Positions 41,791 to 52,048 of a stretch of DNA of 64,000 nucleotides are shown here, one piece after another. The stretch's first letter is position 1. Each line of letters opens with the position of its first letter. The position numbers and the translations under genes were made by a program. The stretch is from the NCBI RefSeq assembly GCF_026262505.1, contig NC_067205.1, positions 6,634,001 to 6,698,000 of the forward strand. Direction: 5' to 3'. The stretch is from Trichomonas vaginalis G3 (Eukaryota; Parabasalia; Trichomonadida; Trichomonadidae). The notes beneath the pieces are model-generated. The model had not been told where the DNA came from. It saw only the letters and a program-made list of their open reading frames with translations, and ran no database searches.

Positions 41791-41861
41791 GGGGAGAAAA
41801 TTCATGTCTTACAAAAATAAAGTTAGTTTTAAAGTTATTTTTATTTTTTATTCCTATATAA

Positions 41862-44174
41862 ATGACAGCAACAAACAACAACATCGACTTTATCGTTTCT
41901 GATGAAAAAGTTATTGATTCATTAGCTGAGGAATTAGTTGTGGCAGAAACTAAAACCCTCAACGAAAGAATTGGTGAAAATAAGATTGATTTACATAACT
42001 ACCTCAAACATGATGGAGGAAGAGGAAGGAAAACTGGTACAGCTTTATTAGCAAATAAAATTTCAAATTTAACGATTATAGATGTTGATATCAATAAATC
42101 GTACAATGATGAACTTAAAGAAACAGTTAGAAAAGATATTTTATCAAAACTTTCGGATAAAGATGTTATCGTTAAAACCGCTTCAGGAGGTCTTCACATT
42201 TATTGCAACACTAATTTCTTCTATTCAACCTCGAACAGAATGATTAAATGTTATTCCTGCAATGATTATGATATTGATATCATGACTTCAATGGATGATT
42301 CAAAGCGTTCATTAGTGGTTATGGCTGATTCAAGAGTTCGCAAGAATGCATCAGAACCAATCAATACATACTCATTCATTCGTGGAAGTTATGATTCAAC
42401 ATTAACTAGAACAGTGAATGATATATTAAATGATTTGAATATTAAGGTAAGAGTTGAACAAAAGAATGAAGAAATAAAGAATATAATGAATGAAGACAAA
42501 GATGTAAACATTGACGATAAACTTGCCCAGAGCATAGTTGATGGCATCAGTGATTTTGAAGTACATAATGATGGTGGAAACATGAATTTAGAAAAAGAAG
42601 TTACATTATTCACACTGTTTCAAGCTATTAATTCATTACCTAATCATTTTATTAATGAAGCATACGACAACGTTTATAACTTCTGCAATTTAACAGAAAA
42701 TGCAAAAAGTAATTTTGAAAAAGCACGTGATAGATATGCACATTTAATGACTTCTCCATTTGTTTTGGTAAAGATTCTAAAACTATATCAAAAGGAATAT
42801 TATGATGAATATGTTTTACCTTTATTACGTAAGCCAAAAATAACATTTGATATAAAACTTGATGACTCGTTTTTGATAACAGATATTAGACGCAAGGCTG
42901 AAAATCATCAGTATAAAAACAGTTCTGAAGTAATTGAGGATTTATCACGTGTCATTCGTTTTGTAGATTGTGGAAACAAATACTTCGTTCAAAAAGACTA
43001 TAATATTCATGATAAAATGAATCAAATATCATTCGTTCTTCAATCAAACATGAAAGAGTCACTCAAAATGATTAAATTATTTAAAGAAGAAGGTAAAACA
43101 ATAACAGCATGGGACGTACTACTAAATCAATTGTCTTCATTAACTGTTAAGGGTGTTTGCTTTAAATCTGATTCCCCAGATGTTTTCTCAACGTTTCAAG
43201 GTTATAAATACAACATTCTCGAAAAAGTAGATTACTCAAAAATTGAGATGTTTATGGATTTCATTAAAGAAGTCATTTGTGATAATAACGATGAAGTGTA
43301 TAAATACCTTCTCGGCTGGATTGCATCAATGATTCAACATCCTGGAATCAAGAATGAAACAGCAATTATTTTGAAAGGACTTCAGGGAACAGGTAAAAAC
43401 AGATTTACAGACATTATTTCTGAACTTCTCGCTGGTTATTCATGCAAAAACATTACTGAAATAAGTGAGTTAACGGGTAATTTCAACTCAGTAGTTGAAA
43501 ATAAAATGTTTCTTGTACTTAATGAACTCAAGAATGTTGGTGAAGATAGACTCGCAAACTTCAACGCTTTGAAATCAATTATAACGGATAATGAGATTAG
43601 AATTAATGAAAAGAATCAACCCAGAAGAACTGCTCAGAATGTTGCCAATTTCATTTTCGTAACTAATAACGTTTACCCTGTCAAAATTGAAGTTGGAGAC
43701 AGAAGATATGTAGTTTTAAGGGTTAATGGTAAATTCAAGGGTCAATTTGATTACTTCAAGAATTTAATGGATTCATGCACAAAGGAATTTTATGATAATT
43801 TACTGACGTATTTTATCAATTACGACCTTTCATCATTTAATGTACGAATCATACCGATGACTGAAGCCAAACAAGATTTAATTGAATTATCAACAAATCC
43901 TTTAGATGAATGGATAAATACACATTATGATGAATTGTGTGTAGGTATGACGTGTAAAAATGCTCTATTCTGCAAACCATCAGACATGAAAGACAAGAAT
44001 TTTCAAATGAGCATTAAGGATAAATGTGATAGGAAACATAGAAGAATAGACGATAAACAAACATGGTGTTATGTTTTGAAAGAAGAAATGAAAGGATTAT
44101 ATAAACAGGTTGAACCAAACGATAATGAGGATTCATTTACTGACGATGAAATACCTGTAAATGAAGCTTTATAA
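41862..44174 (+). CDS. Polinton primase-helicase (AEP primase plus SF3 helicase)
   Basis: 770 codons, open throughout. The N-terminal part has archaeo-eukaryotic primase motifs: IIDVDINK near 42078 (metal-binding DxD) and ASGGLHIYC near 42183 (sxH). The C-terminal half is a superfamily 3 helicase: Walker A GLQGTGKN near 43380, Walker B MFLVLNELKN near 43508 and sensor motif FIFVTNN near 43652, with the D5-type tail DRRYVVLRVNG. It would prime and unwind DNA during replication of the element. The leader TTTTTATTCCTATATAAATG matches the element pattern. It lies between two opposing arrays of the same repeat. Confidence 0.9.
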   Translation: MTATNNNIDFIVSDEKVIDSLAEELVVAETKTLNERIGENKIDLHNYLKHDGGRGRKTGTALLANKISNLTIIDVDINKSYNDELKETVRKDILSKLSDKDVIVKTASGGLHIYCNTNFFYSTSNRMIKCYSCNDYDIDIMTSMDDSKRSLVVMADSRVRKNASEPINTYSFIRGSYDSTLTRTVNDILNDLNIKVRVEQKNEEIKNIMNEDKDVNIDDKLAQSIVDGISDFEVHNDGGNMNLEKEVTLFTLFQAINSLPNHFINEAYDNVYNFCNLTENAKSNFEKARDRYAHLMTSPFVLVKILKLYQKEYYDEYVLPLLRKPKITFDIKLDDSFLITDIRRKAENHQYKNSSEVIEDLSRVIRFVDCGNKYFVQKDYNIHDKMNQISFVLQSNMKESLKMIKLFKEEGKTITAWDVLLNQLSSLTVKGVCFKSDSPDVFSTFQGYKYNILEKVDYSKIEMFMDFIKEVICDNNDEVYKYLLGWIASMIQHPGIKNETAIILKGLQGTGKNRFTDIISELLAGYSCKNITEISELTGNFNSVVENKMFLVLNELKNVGEDRLANFNALKSIITDNEIRINEKNQPRRTAQNVANFIFVTNNVYPVKIEVGDRRYVVLRVNGKFKGQFDYFKNLMDSCTKEFYDNLLTYFINYDLSSFNVRIIPMTEAKQDLIELSTNPLDEWINTHYDELCVGMTCKNALFCKPSDMKDKNFQMSIKDKCDRKHRRIDDKQTWCYVLKEEMKGLYKQVEPNDNEDSFTDDEIPVNEAL

Positions 44175-44195
44175 AGTATGATTTGAATTTATTTT

Positions 44196-45996
44196 TGCCT
44201 TCCTCCTGTGTTGTTGTCTAAATGTCATGTTGTCTCATTTTTTAAAAGAAGTTAGTTTACCTGGTAGCACATGGTAACATGGTAGCACCTACAGTTCTTC
44301 AAAAATAATTAATTATTGAATAACCGGAAACCATTAACGTAAACATTATTTTTGGATCATTTACACTCATTAACGATGAAGAAGTCATGACAAAACATTA
44401 ACGCTCATGTTTGACAAAACATTTACACTCATGTTTGACAAAACATTTACGATGAAATCATCATGACAAAACATTAACGCTCATGTTTGACAAAGCATTA
44501 ACGATGAAGAAGTCATGACAAAACATTAACGCTCATGTTTGACAAAACATTTACACTCATGTTTGACAAAACATTTACGATGAAATCATCATGACAAAAC
44601 ATTAACGCTCATGTTTGACAAAGCATTAACGATGAAGAAGTCATGACAAAACATTAACGCTCATGTTTGACAAAACATTTACACTCATGTTTGACAAAAC
44701 ATTTACGTAAACATTTATTTCCTGTGTTGTTGTCTAAATGTCATGTTGTCTCATTTTTTAAAAGAAGTTAGTTTACCTGGTAGCACATGGTAACATGGTA
44801 GCACCTACAGTTCTTCAAAAATAATTCATAAATGCCTTCCTCCTGTGTTGTTGTCTAAATGTCATGTTGTCTCATTTTTTAAAAGAAGTTAGTTTACCTG
44901 GTAGCACATGGTAACATGGTAGCACCTACAGTTCTTCAAAAATAATTCATAACTGCCTTCCTCCTGTGTTGTTGTCTAAATGTCATGTTGTCTCATTTTT
45001 TAAAAGAAGTTAGTTTACCTGGTAGCACATGGTAACATGTAGCACCTACAGTTCTTCAAAAATAATTCATAACTGCCTTCCTCCTGTGTTGTTGTCTAAA
45101 TGTCATGTTGTCTCATTTTTTAAAAGAAGTTAGTTTACCTGGTAGCACATGGTAACATGGTAGCACCTACAGTTCTTCAAAAATAATTCATAACTGCCTT
45201 CCTCCTGTGTTGTTGTCTAAATGTCATGTTGTCTCATTTTTTAAAAGAAGTTAGTTTACCTGGTAGCACATGGTAACATGGTAGCACCTACAGTTCTTCA
45301 AAAATAATTCATAACTGCCTTCCTCCTGTGTTGTTGTCTAAATGTCATGTTGTCTCATTTTTTAAAAGAAGTTAGTTTACCTGGTAGCACATGGTAACAT
45401 GGTAGCACCTACAGTTCTTCAAAAAAATTCATAACTGCCTTCCTCCTGTGTTGTTGTCTAAATGTCATGTTGTCTCATTTTTTAAAAGAAGTTAGTTTAC
45501 CTGGTAGCACATGGTAACATGGTAGCACCTACAGTTCTTCAAAAATAATTCATAACTGCCTTCCTCCTGTGTTGTTGTCTAAATGTCATGTTGTCTCATT
45601 TTTTAAAAGAAGTTAGTTTACCTGGTAGCACATGGTAACATGGTAGCACCTACAGTTCTTCAAAAATAATTCATAACTGCCTTCCTCCTGTGTTGTTGTC
45701 TAAATGTCATGTTGTCTCATTTTTCAAAAGAAGTTAAATGACCTGGTAGCACATGGTAATGGTAGCACCTACAGTTCTTCAAAAATAATTCATAACTGCC
45801 TTCCTCCTGTGTTGTTGTCTAAATGTCATGTTGTCTCATTTTTTAAAAGAAGTTAGTTTACCTGGTAGCACATGGTAACATGGTAGCACCTACAGTTCTT
45901 CAAAATAATTCATAACTGCCTTCCTCCTGTGTTGTTGTCTAAATGTCATGTTGTCTCATTTTTTAAAAGAAGTTAGTTTACCTGGTAGCACATGGT
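44196..45996 (-). repeat. Tandem array B: inverted 121-bp unit, 12 copies
   Basis: Same unit as array A in opposite orientation. The first copy (44196-44310) is separated from the other eleven (from 44721) by a block of different repeats. Most copies have the variant ttttaaaagaagttagttta; one copy (45721-45743) instead has the array A form caaaagaagttaaatgacc. Copies are nearly identical. Confidence 0.95.
44317..44718. repeat. Second tandem repeat family inside array B
   Basis: A roughly 122-bp higher-order unit repeats about 2.5 times. It is built from short modules such as acattaacgctcatgtttga, caaaacatttacactcatg and acgatgaagaagtcatgac. Higher-order starts lie near 44376, 44508 and 44629. 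It is unrelated to the 121-bp unit in sequence but close to it in length. Confidence 0.85.
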
Positions 45997-46066
45997 GACC
46001 CCCCTCATTTATTCAAAAATTCTGTAATTTCATAACTGAGGTATGCTGAATTGGAGCTCAGGACTT

Positions 46067-48304
46067 TCAATCCGTCCGAAACCATGCATAAACTGTCATA
46101 TAAGGTGGCATGTAATCTTTACTCTGTCCCGTCGTTTGTGTATATCCTGAAACATTATGTGTATGATTACCTGAACCCTGTGTATCGTTCCAGTAACAAT
46201 TAATAGCAAATTTAACGTCATCTTTAACATCATATCCTTTACCTTTTGTCATTCCTGACCAATCCCAATATCTATGCTTATGCCATCCTGCTTCGGTTGT
46301 GTTTAAATTAACGTAATGACTGTGAGCAGGTAAATTTTCACCCGTAATTGTTTTACTTCCACCGGTTTGTTTTGATGAGTTTGTACAATATAAAAAACGA
46401 TCGGTTATCTGCTGCCATGTACCAAATCCAAATAATGTTGATGGATTTGTTGAATTCATTGATGTATATATTGAACCAATGGGGTAAATCATCTCAAACA
46501 TTGTATTTAATCAGTATTAACCCATTCCTTATCTGCTTTCTTCTTTAACTCAGTATTAACCCATTCCTTATCTGCTTTCTTCTTTAACTCAGTATTAACC
46601 CATTCCTTATCTGCTTTCTTATTTAACTCAGTATTAACATATTCCTTATCTGCTTTCTTCTTTAATCCATTATGAATATTGAATTTATTATATAATATTG
46701 AAATCGTGTAAGAAGTTAAAATTGGTATTGTCATCAATATTAACATATTATTTTTGAAAATTGCTTTTTTAACATCTTGAAATTTTGTGATTTCAGACCA
46801 ATTTTTTCCATCACTACTGATATTTACTAAATCACCACATCCAAAAGCAATGAAATACCCATCAATATAAAACAAATTTGTAAATCTATAATTTCGAGTA
46901 AATTTTGGAGTGAATGAATAAACCAATTCCCAATTTGGTGTTTTCTCTGGATCCTGTGAAAAATCTTGTGATAAATAAATATGTCTGTTATAACTTACAG
47001 GATATGAATACAACATACTACCTGAAACAAGAACACAAACATTTGAAGCATAACATAAAGCTTCAATGTCTCCATCAGCTTGAAAAATTTGTTCAAAACG
47101 ACCAAATGGTATTGAATATGATCTATAAATTTTATCATTTTGTAGGATAAAACACATGTTGTTAATGTAATACCATTTACTTGTATAATCAATTTTCAAA
47201 TCTGATGACATCATACTAAACATATAATAATTTATCCCATCCTCACTAATGAAAATTTGATTGACTTCATAAATTAGTACCCATTTATTATTAACACATC
47301 TAATAGGATTATTTGGATATTTAAATTTAACATCTTGATTTAAATTACATTTGAACCATTGGATACAATCGAATGAATAACAAGGGCAAAAATCATCTCC
47401 AACCGTTATCATTCCCATAAATTTGCCGTTATTATATTCAACATAAAAAATTCTTGGATTAATGATTGGCTCTCGTGTATCAGGATTCAAAACGGATGGA
47501 GTAAATGATTCATAGTTTTTAAAATCATTTGTTTTAAAATAATAAAGCACTCCGCCTGTATAAAATAAATACATGGTCACTCCATCGAAACATAACCATT
47601 CAATATCTTCAAATGTTTTATCTGATGATTTCATAAAATTTAAAAATGGTGGGGTAAAATAGACCTCCGATTGTTTTATTTCTTCATTAACAAATGATAT
47701 ATCAGCTTTCTTTGCTAACTCAGTATCAACGTATTCCTTATCTGCCTTCTTATTTAACTCATCGTTAACATAAGTTTTATCCGCTTTAAGGTCTAAACAT
47801 CCTGAAACCCACCTGTATCAGCTTTAGTTTTTAAAATCTTTGATGTCCGTTCATGATACCATTCAACCCTTTCTTTAATTTCATTATCTTTTTCATCCAC
47901 ATATTCCTTATTGCTTTCTTCATAACACTATCAACCTTCTTAACATTATCTTTATCACATACTTGCTTCTTCATTATGTCATTTAGGAAACCTTTTATGA
48001 ATTCCTCATTTAAATTAAATCTTCCAATCTTCAAAACTTTAGGAAATGCATTTAATGCGTAATATCTCTGTTCTTCTGGTGGAATTGATGTTATATCATC
48101 CGTTATTCCTTTAATTTTTGAATTCATAAATAAAATTTCTTTTATATTTGATATCACCGCACCACCTTTGCAAACGAATTCAAAATGGTCATTTTTCAAT
48201 ACTATCTCCAAATCTCCATATTTCAACCTTTGCGTTTGTTCTGCCGTCTTTGAATTATATGCATATGTGGCGTATGTAATGGTCTGTGGTTGTTGTTTAA
48301 TCAT
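46067..48304 (-). pseudogene. Polinton part: phage-tail-fibre-like region
   Basis: Reading leftwards, the region begins with a unique N-terminal part (from 48304, start MIKQQPQTITYATYAYNSKT). Stalk repeats KADKxYVxxEL follow. Then comes a beta-propeller-like part with Asp-box motifs (FISEDGINYYMF, ISSDGKNWSEI), and then four 13-residue stalk units KKKADKEWVNTEL (39-bp DNA repeats at 46511-46666). At 46067-46501 lies a tail-collar/baseplate-type domain with YPIGSIYTSMNSTNP, LPAHSHYV and PPYMTVYAWFRT. This order (anchor, stalk, receptor head, collar-like tip) is that of phage fibres, and the product is inferred to be a virion attachment fibre. Broken. Confidence 0.8.
46511..46666 (-). repeat. 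39-bp tandem repeat coding for stalk units
   Basis: Starts at 46511, 46550, 46589 and 46628. Each encodes one KKKADKEWVNTEL-type unit of the fibre stalk. Confidence 0.85.
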
Positions 48305-48328
48305 TTATTACGATTTAAAAATAAATAT

Positions 48329-48580
48329 TTAATCCGTTATCTCATCAGCTATTTTTTCTATTTGAAATTGCCATAATATTTCATTCATGAATTCTAAATC
48401 ACAATCAAATAGGTCAGTTATTCTAAATTTAATATTTGATAAATCTTTTGAATGAAGAATAAATGAATTCCCGGATAATTGAAATGGATATGATAAAGAA
48501 AATGTGTTTAAGTTGATGGATAAAATGTTTTGTATTGATGGGTAAGAGTTAGGGTCTAATGTTTGATGTGAAAATCTCAT
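48329..48580 (-). CDS. Polinton gene of unknown function, 83 codons
   Basis: Begins MRFSHQTLDPNSYPSIQNIL. The product is acidic toward the end with a beta-strand look (FSLSYPFQLSGNSFILHS). It lies between the fibre region and another unknown gene on the same strand. No family recognised; possibly structural by position. Confidence 0.5.
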   Translation of the reverse strand: MRFSHQTLDPNSYPSIQNILSINLNTFSLSYPFQLSGNSFILHSKDLSNIKFRITDLFDCDLEFMNEILWQFQIEKIADEITD

Positions 48581-48606
48581 TGGGGTATTAACTTTATCAC
48601 ATTTGA

Positions 48607-49038
48607 TTAAAATGAAATTGAACCAGTGTCAGAATACAAAACATCCCCAACATCTTTTTCAAAATTTAATATCCCCAACAATGAACGAAGACGAGGAGTA
48701 CAAAATTTAATTTTCAGCGGAAATTTAATAAGGTTATTTATTTCATCAAGTTCAAAAAGTTTATCAGGTTTTGATTTAAAATTTTCTTCATACCATACGA
48801 TAAATGATTCATTTAAATAACTTAAAATTGTGTTAATATCCCATTTCACTATCACATTATTTATATACATATCATACGTTTTTTCATGGTCATCTTTAAT
48901 AAATGATATATAATCTGAAGGGTCTAAAAGAATGGGATTAAATTTACCACTCACAGAAACGAGAGTAACATTATAAATTCCACTAACTGTTAAATTTAAT
49001 TCACAGTTATTATTCGAAATAATATTGATAATTGACAT
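48607..49038 (-). CDS. Polinton gene of unknown function, 143 codons
   Basis: Begins MSIINIISNNNCELNLTVSG, with a beta-rich first half and the phrase KIKFCTPRLRSLLGI near residue 115. It is divergent from the gene starting at 49059, and the two starts are only 20 bases apart, sharing the AT-rich TTTTTATTACGATTAAAAAT segment as promoter. It is a candidate minor capsid protein by position among structural genes; this is inference. Confidence 0.55.
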   Translation of the reverse strand: MSIINIISNNNCELNLTVSGIYNVTLVSVSGKFNPILLDPSDYISFIKDDHEKTYDMYINNVIVKWDINTILSYLNESFIVWYEENFKSKPDKLFELDEINNLIKFPLKIKFCTPRLRSLLGILNFEKDVGDVLYSDTGSISF

Positions 49039-49058
49039 TTTTTATTACGATTAAAAAT

Positions 49059-49538
49059 ATGGTAAAGCGTTATTTTCCAGTGATAAATAAAACTAGAATA
49101 AGATTACCTCAAGAATTCATAAATTCAACGAATAAGAAATTCATTCATGTTATAAATTTTAGTGTTTTCAGAAAATATGAGTCGATGTCATATTCATCAT
49201 CAGGTTATATTTCACTTCATTCAAATTTAGTTCAATCAAACCCATATAATGACCATTTCATAAGATTTTCAGATGGTATTAAAAATGTAATTGATAGATT
49301 AAAATATGAACAGATTGACAATATCGAATTTTTGGAATTTTGGTTTAAATATCCCGATGGAAAAAAGATTGAAGTTAAAGATAAAGCAGATACTATAACA
49401 AAAACAATTACAATGACTGATCCGGATAGTGGGGAACAAAAAGAAATAAAACAAACGATAGAAACTGGTGAAAGGTCAATTATTATCGATTATGATTCAA
49501 AGGATTATTATTCGATAATGTTAATGCTTGAATATTAA
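49059..49538 (+). CDS. Polinton gene of unknown function, 159 codons
   Basis: The start is taken at the ATG at 49059 (MVKRYFPVINKTRIRLPQEF), preceded by the usual TTTTTATT leader. It is the only long plus-strand frame in this part of the element. The product is basic at the N-terminus and beta-rich, with a KTITMTDPDSGEQKEIKQT hairpin-like stretch. The C-terminus overlaps the convergent next gene by four bases. No known family recognised. Confidence 0.6.
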   Translation: MVKRYFPVINKTRIRLPQEFINSTNKKFIHVINFSVFRKYESMSYSSSGYISLHSNLVQSNPYNDHFIRFSDGIKNVIDRLKYEQIDNIEFLEFWFKYPDGKKIEVKDKADTITKTITMTDPDSGEQKEIKQTIETGERSIIIDYDSKDYYSIMLMLEY

Positions 49539-49876
49539 ATAGCCTTAACAAAGAATTTTTCAAGTGATATTTTATATTCATCAACTATTTTATTATAAAT
49601 ATCATTATATGTTAAATGAAGTTCAGTTGTTGTTCCGTTCTTTGATATCTTAATTGTGCTAATATCCTTTATAGGATTTATTTTTGCAACTGTTCCGCAG
49701 CATGAAACCTCATCATCTATGAAAAATTGAATCTTCACGTCTGAATCTTGAACATCACAAAGAATGGCGATAATGTGAATTAATGATTCATAAGGTAAAA
49801 TAATTAAACCGGATTGGTCAATTAAATTTATTATTGAATCATAATTATCAGTTATGATATCGCGATATATTTTCAT
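49535..49876 (-). CDS. Polinton gene of unknown function, 113 codons
   Basis: Begins MKIYRDIITDNYDSIINLID. The product is acidic and mixed alpha/beta, with two adjacent Cys (EVSCCGTV). It is convergent with the gene at 49059-49538. No family recognised. Confidence 0.55.
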   Translation of the reverse strand: MKIYRDIITDNYDSIINLIDQSGLIILPYESLIHIIAILCDVQDSDVKIQFFIDDEVSCCGTVAKINPIKDISTIKISKNGTTTELHLTYNDIYNKIVDEYKISLEKFFVKAI

Positions 49877-49893
49877 TAATTCAGAATTAATGT

Positions 49894-50187
49894 CTATTTT
49901 ATATGGGTTATCAAGTGGTGCTGGGTATGTTGGATAAGTGGGAATTTCAACAGGTTCTTTACCGGTTCAGATAAAATGATTGGGTCTCCATCTTCTTTTT
50001 TCTCCTCCTCTTTCTTTGGTAAGTCACGAGTTAATAAATTTGGTTGAGTTGCTGACCTTGTTAATTCAGGACTAACATTAACTTTAACATTTTGAATAAT
50101 TCGTGATTTATCATCATTTACATTATAACCAACCGTAATCTCTGCTTTTGCGTTTGTGTTCTTTTGACTTGTGAAACGTCTTCTCAT
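49894..50187 (-). CDS. Polinton gene of unknown function, 97 codons
   Basis: Begins MRRRFTSQKNTNAKAEITVG; the basic start, a KKEEEKKEDGD stretch and a His/Gln-rich end suggest a disordered protein. The leader TTTTTTATTCAATTATAAATG fits the element's pattern and supports the start. A virion core or scaffold role is only a guess. Confidence 0.5.
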   Translation of the reverse strand: MRRRFTSQKNTNAKAEITVGYNVNDDKSRIIQNVKVNVSPELTRSATQPNLLTRDLPKKEEEKKEDGDPIILSEPVKNLLKFPLIQHTQHHLITHIK

Positions 50188-50271
50188 TTATAATTGAATA
50201 AAAAAAAGAAAAATATATTTAAAGTTTTATTTAGTTGTTACGGTAATATCCCAAGGTTCATCCTTGTTTGC

Positions 50272-51171
50272 TTATACTTTCTTTGTAACTGCACCAATTA
50301 TGTTATTGATAATGGTTTGAGTTTCTTCCAGTCTTATTTTATCATTTACAATATCTTTAATCATTTCATTACATGCATTCTTAAAACCATCTGATTTTTC
50401 TAATTTACGTCTATCACTTTCTTTAATTAAATCAAAGTTATAACCTTGTTGAGAATAAAGTGGTTTCTTTATCAATTCCTTGAACGCTTCTGAAAGTGAA
50501 GATGAAGAAATTCTTGCCACTTGAATTGGTTTAAATTCTGCTTTCATTGCTTCTTTCTGTTCATTGAACACTGGATCGAATAAAGCAACTTTAAAGAATT
50601 TCTTAGCTGGAATTTCAGGTCTCAAATTTGCATATTGACCATCAAACTGATTAACATATCGTGGTAATCCATCCGGTCCCTCTTCAATAGCGTTTAATTC
50701 TTCATTGAAATAAGAATATGGATTATGACGGTATGAAAGAATTGGTCCATCTTTACTGTCTCCGATATGTTGTTTAACAGCTTTTCCATTTTCATCAAAT
50801 TGCATAGGATAACGTTCATTATATGCTTTACGTTTAGGATAATCCGTCATTGTTAATTTATACCCATTTATGACTTTAATATTTCCTTGACCATCAGTAA
50901 CAAAGACTTCATTTATTCCATCAGGCTTTCCATTTGGTCCTGTAATGTCTGCTTCATGTGCTTCCCAATTTGGTCCATGACGTTTGGCATATGCTTGAGC
51001 TTCTGGTAATGTTAAAACGTTTCTCATTTGTTTAACATCCTTTTGAAGACCGGCAACAATGTGGACTAATTCTTTCATTCCGTCTGGAACTTTCATAGTT
51101 CTATTATATGCACCCTTTTTGTTTGTTCCTTGTTTTAATGGAACCTGTAGAAGATTTGCAATTTCTGTCAT
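50272..51171 (-). CDS. Polinton conserved-looking protein, 299 codons
   Basis: An open frame from [20 protein letters not shown]. The N-terminal 60 residues are helical. Around 75-110 there is a loop-rich part with [20 protein letters not shown], then an aromatic, Pro-rich middle ([32 protein letters not shown]), and a helical, charged C-terminus. It lies next to the packaging ATPase, so a virion or packaging role is likely, but no family is recognised. The frame is whole. Confidence 0.65.
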   Translation of the reverse strand: MTEIANLLQVPLKQGTNKKGAYNRTMKVPDGMKELVHIVAGLQKDVKQMRNVLTLPEAQAYAKRHGPNWEAHEADITGPNGKPDGINEVFVTDGQGNIKVINGYKLTMTDYPKRKAYNERYPMQFDENGKAVKQHIGDSKDGPILSYRHNPYSYFNEELNAIEEGPDGLPRYVNQFDGQYANLRPEIPAKKFFKVALFDPVFNEQKEAMKAEFKPIQVARISSSSLSEAFKELIKKPLYSQQGYNFDLIKESDRRKLEKSDGFKNACNEMIKDIVNDKIRLEETQTIINNIIGAVTKKV

Positions 51172-51212
51172 GTTTAATTATAAATAAAAAATAAAAATTA
51201 ATTATAAAAAAG

Positions 51213-52024
51213 TTATTCGAATTTAATGGAACCTTTATTTAAATCAACTATTATTTTTCCATGTTCTCCTAATTGTTGATATTGTGTGTAAAGTTCATTA
51301 ATGCTCATTGGTAAATTCACTTGATAAAGCATAACGTTCAACTGTTGACGACTAAAACCACTGAAAATGAAAAGGGTGGACAGGTTTGATTTAATGTTTG
51401 TGCTTAATGCTTTAAAGTATTGAACAGCCATAAAGAATGAACACTGAATGTGACATTGAGTTAATAATTGATTAAAATATGATTTCTCATTAGTTATTAG
51501 TTTTGATTTCACGGCATCATCTAGAAAAATTAGTGAATGCAAAAATTCTTTATCAAAATTTGAAATAGAAAGTGTTTCAAATAATTCATCCCTTTGTTTA
51601 TCAATAATTTTATCCTCTAATCCTTGCTTCTTGATTGTATTATATAACTCTTTATACATTAAAAAGTTTTTCAAATAATCTTCTGCTTCTTCTTGTGATA
51701 AATAAATAATTGGAATTTTTATTAAATGCTTTAATGATTCAAATGTATCATCTGAAGGTGAACCTGAACGGTTGATATAAATTAACACATGAGAATAAGG
51801 TGAAGTGTTAGCAATAATGATAATTTGTTTTAATATCGTTAATGTTTTACCTTTATTTTGTTTACCAATTGCTGCAGTGATTGAATTTAAGTAACATTCA
51901 GAATATGGAATTTTCATTAATTTTTCCTTAGATAGAGCATTTTATTATCACTCAATGCTTCATTAATCATATCATCTACGTATGTATTATATACTCCTGC
52001 TAATTCTTCAGAATTGAAATCCAT
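51213..52024 (-). CDS. Polinton part: packaging ATPase region (FtsK/A32-like)
   Basis: The main frame (start at 51917) gives 234 residues with Walker A GKQNKGKT near 51850-51867, Walker B SLIFLDDA near 51514-51535, and the Gln/sensor segment FFMAVQYFKALST. These are the marks of the A32-type genome-packaging ATPases of Polintons and large DNA viruses. A short 35-codon frame beginning MDFNSEELAGVYNTYVDD lies directly upstream (51917-52024). The enzyme would pump element DNA into capsids. Confidence 0.85.
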
Positions 52025-52048
52025 TTAATCAAAAATAAATTTATAATT

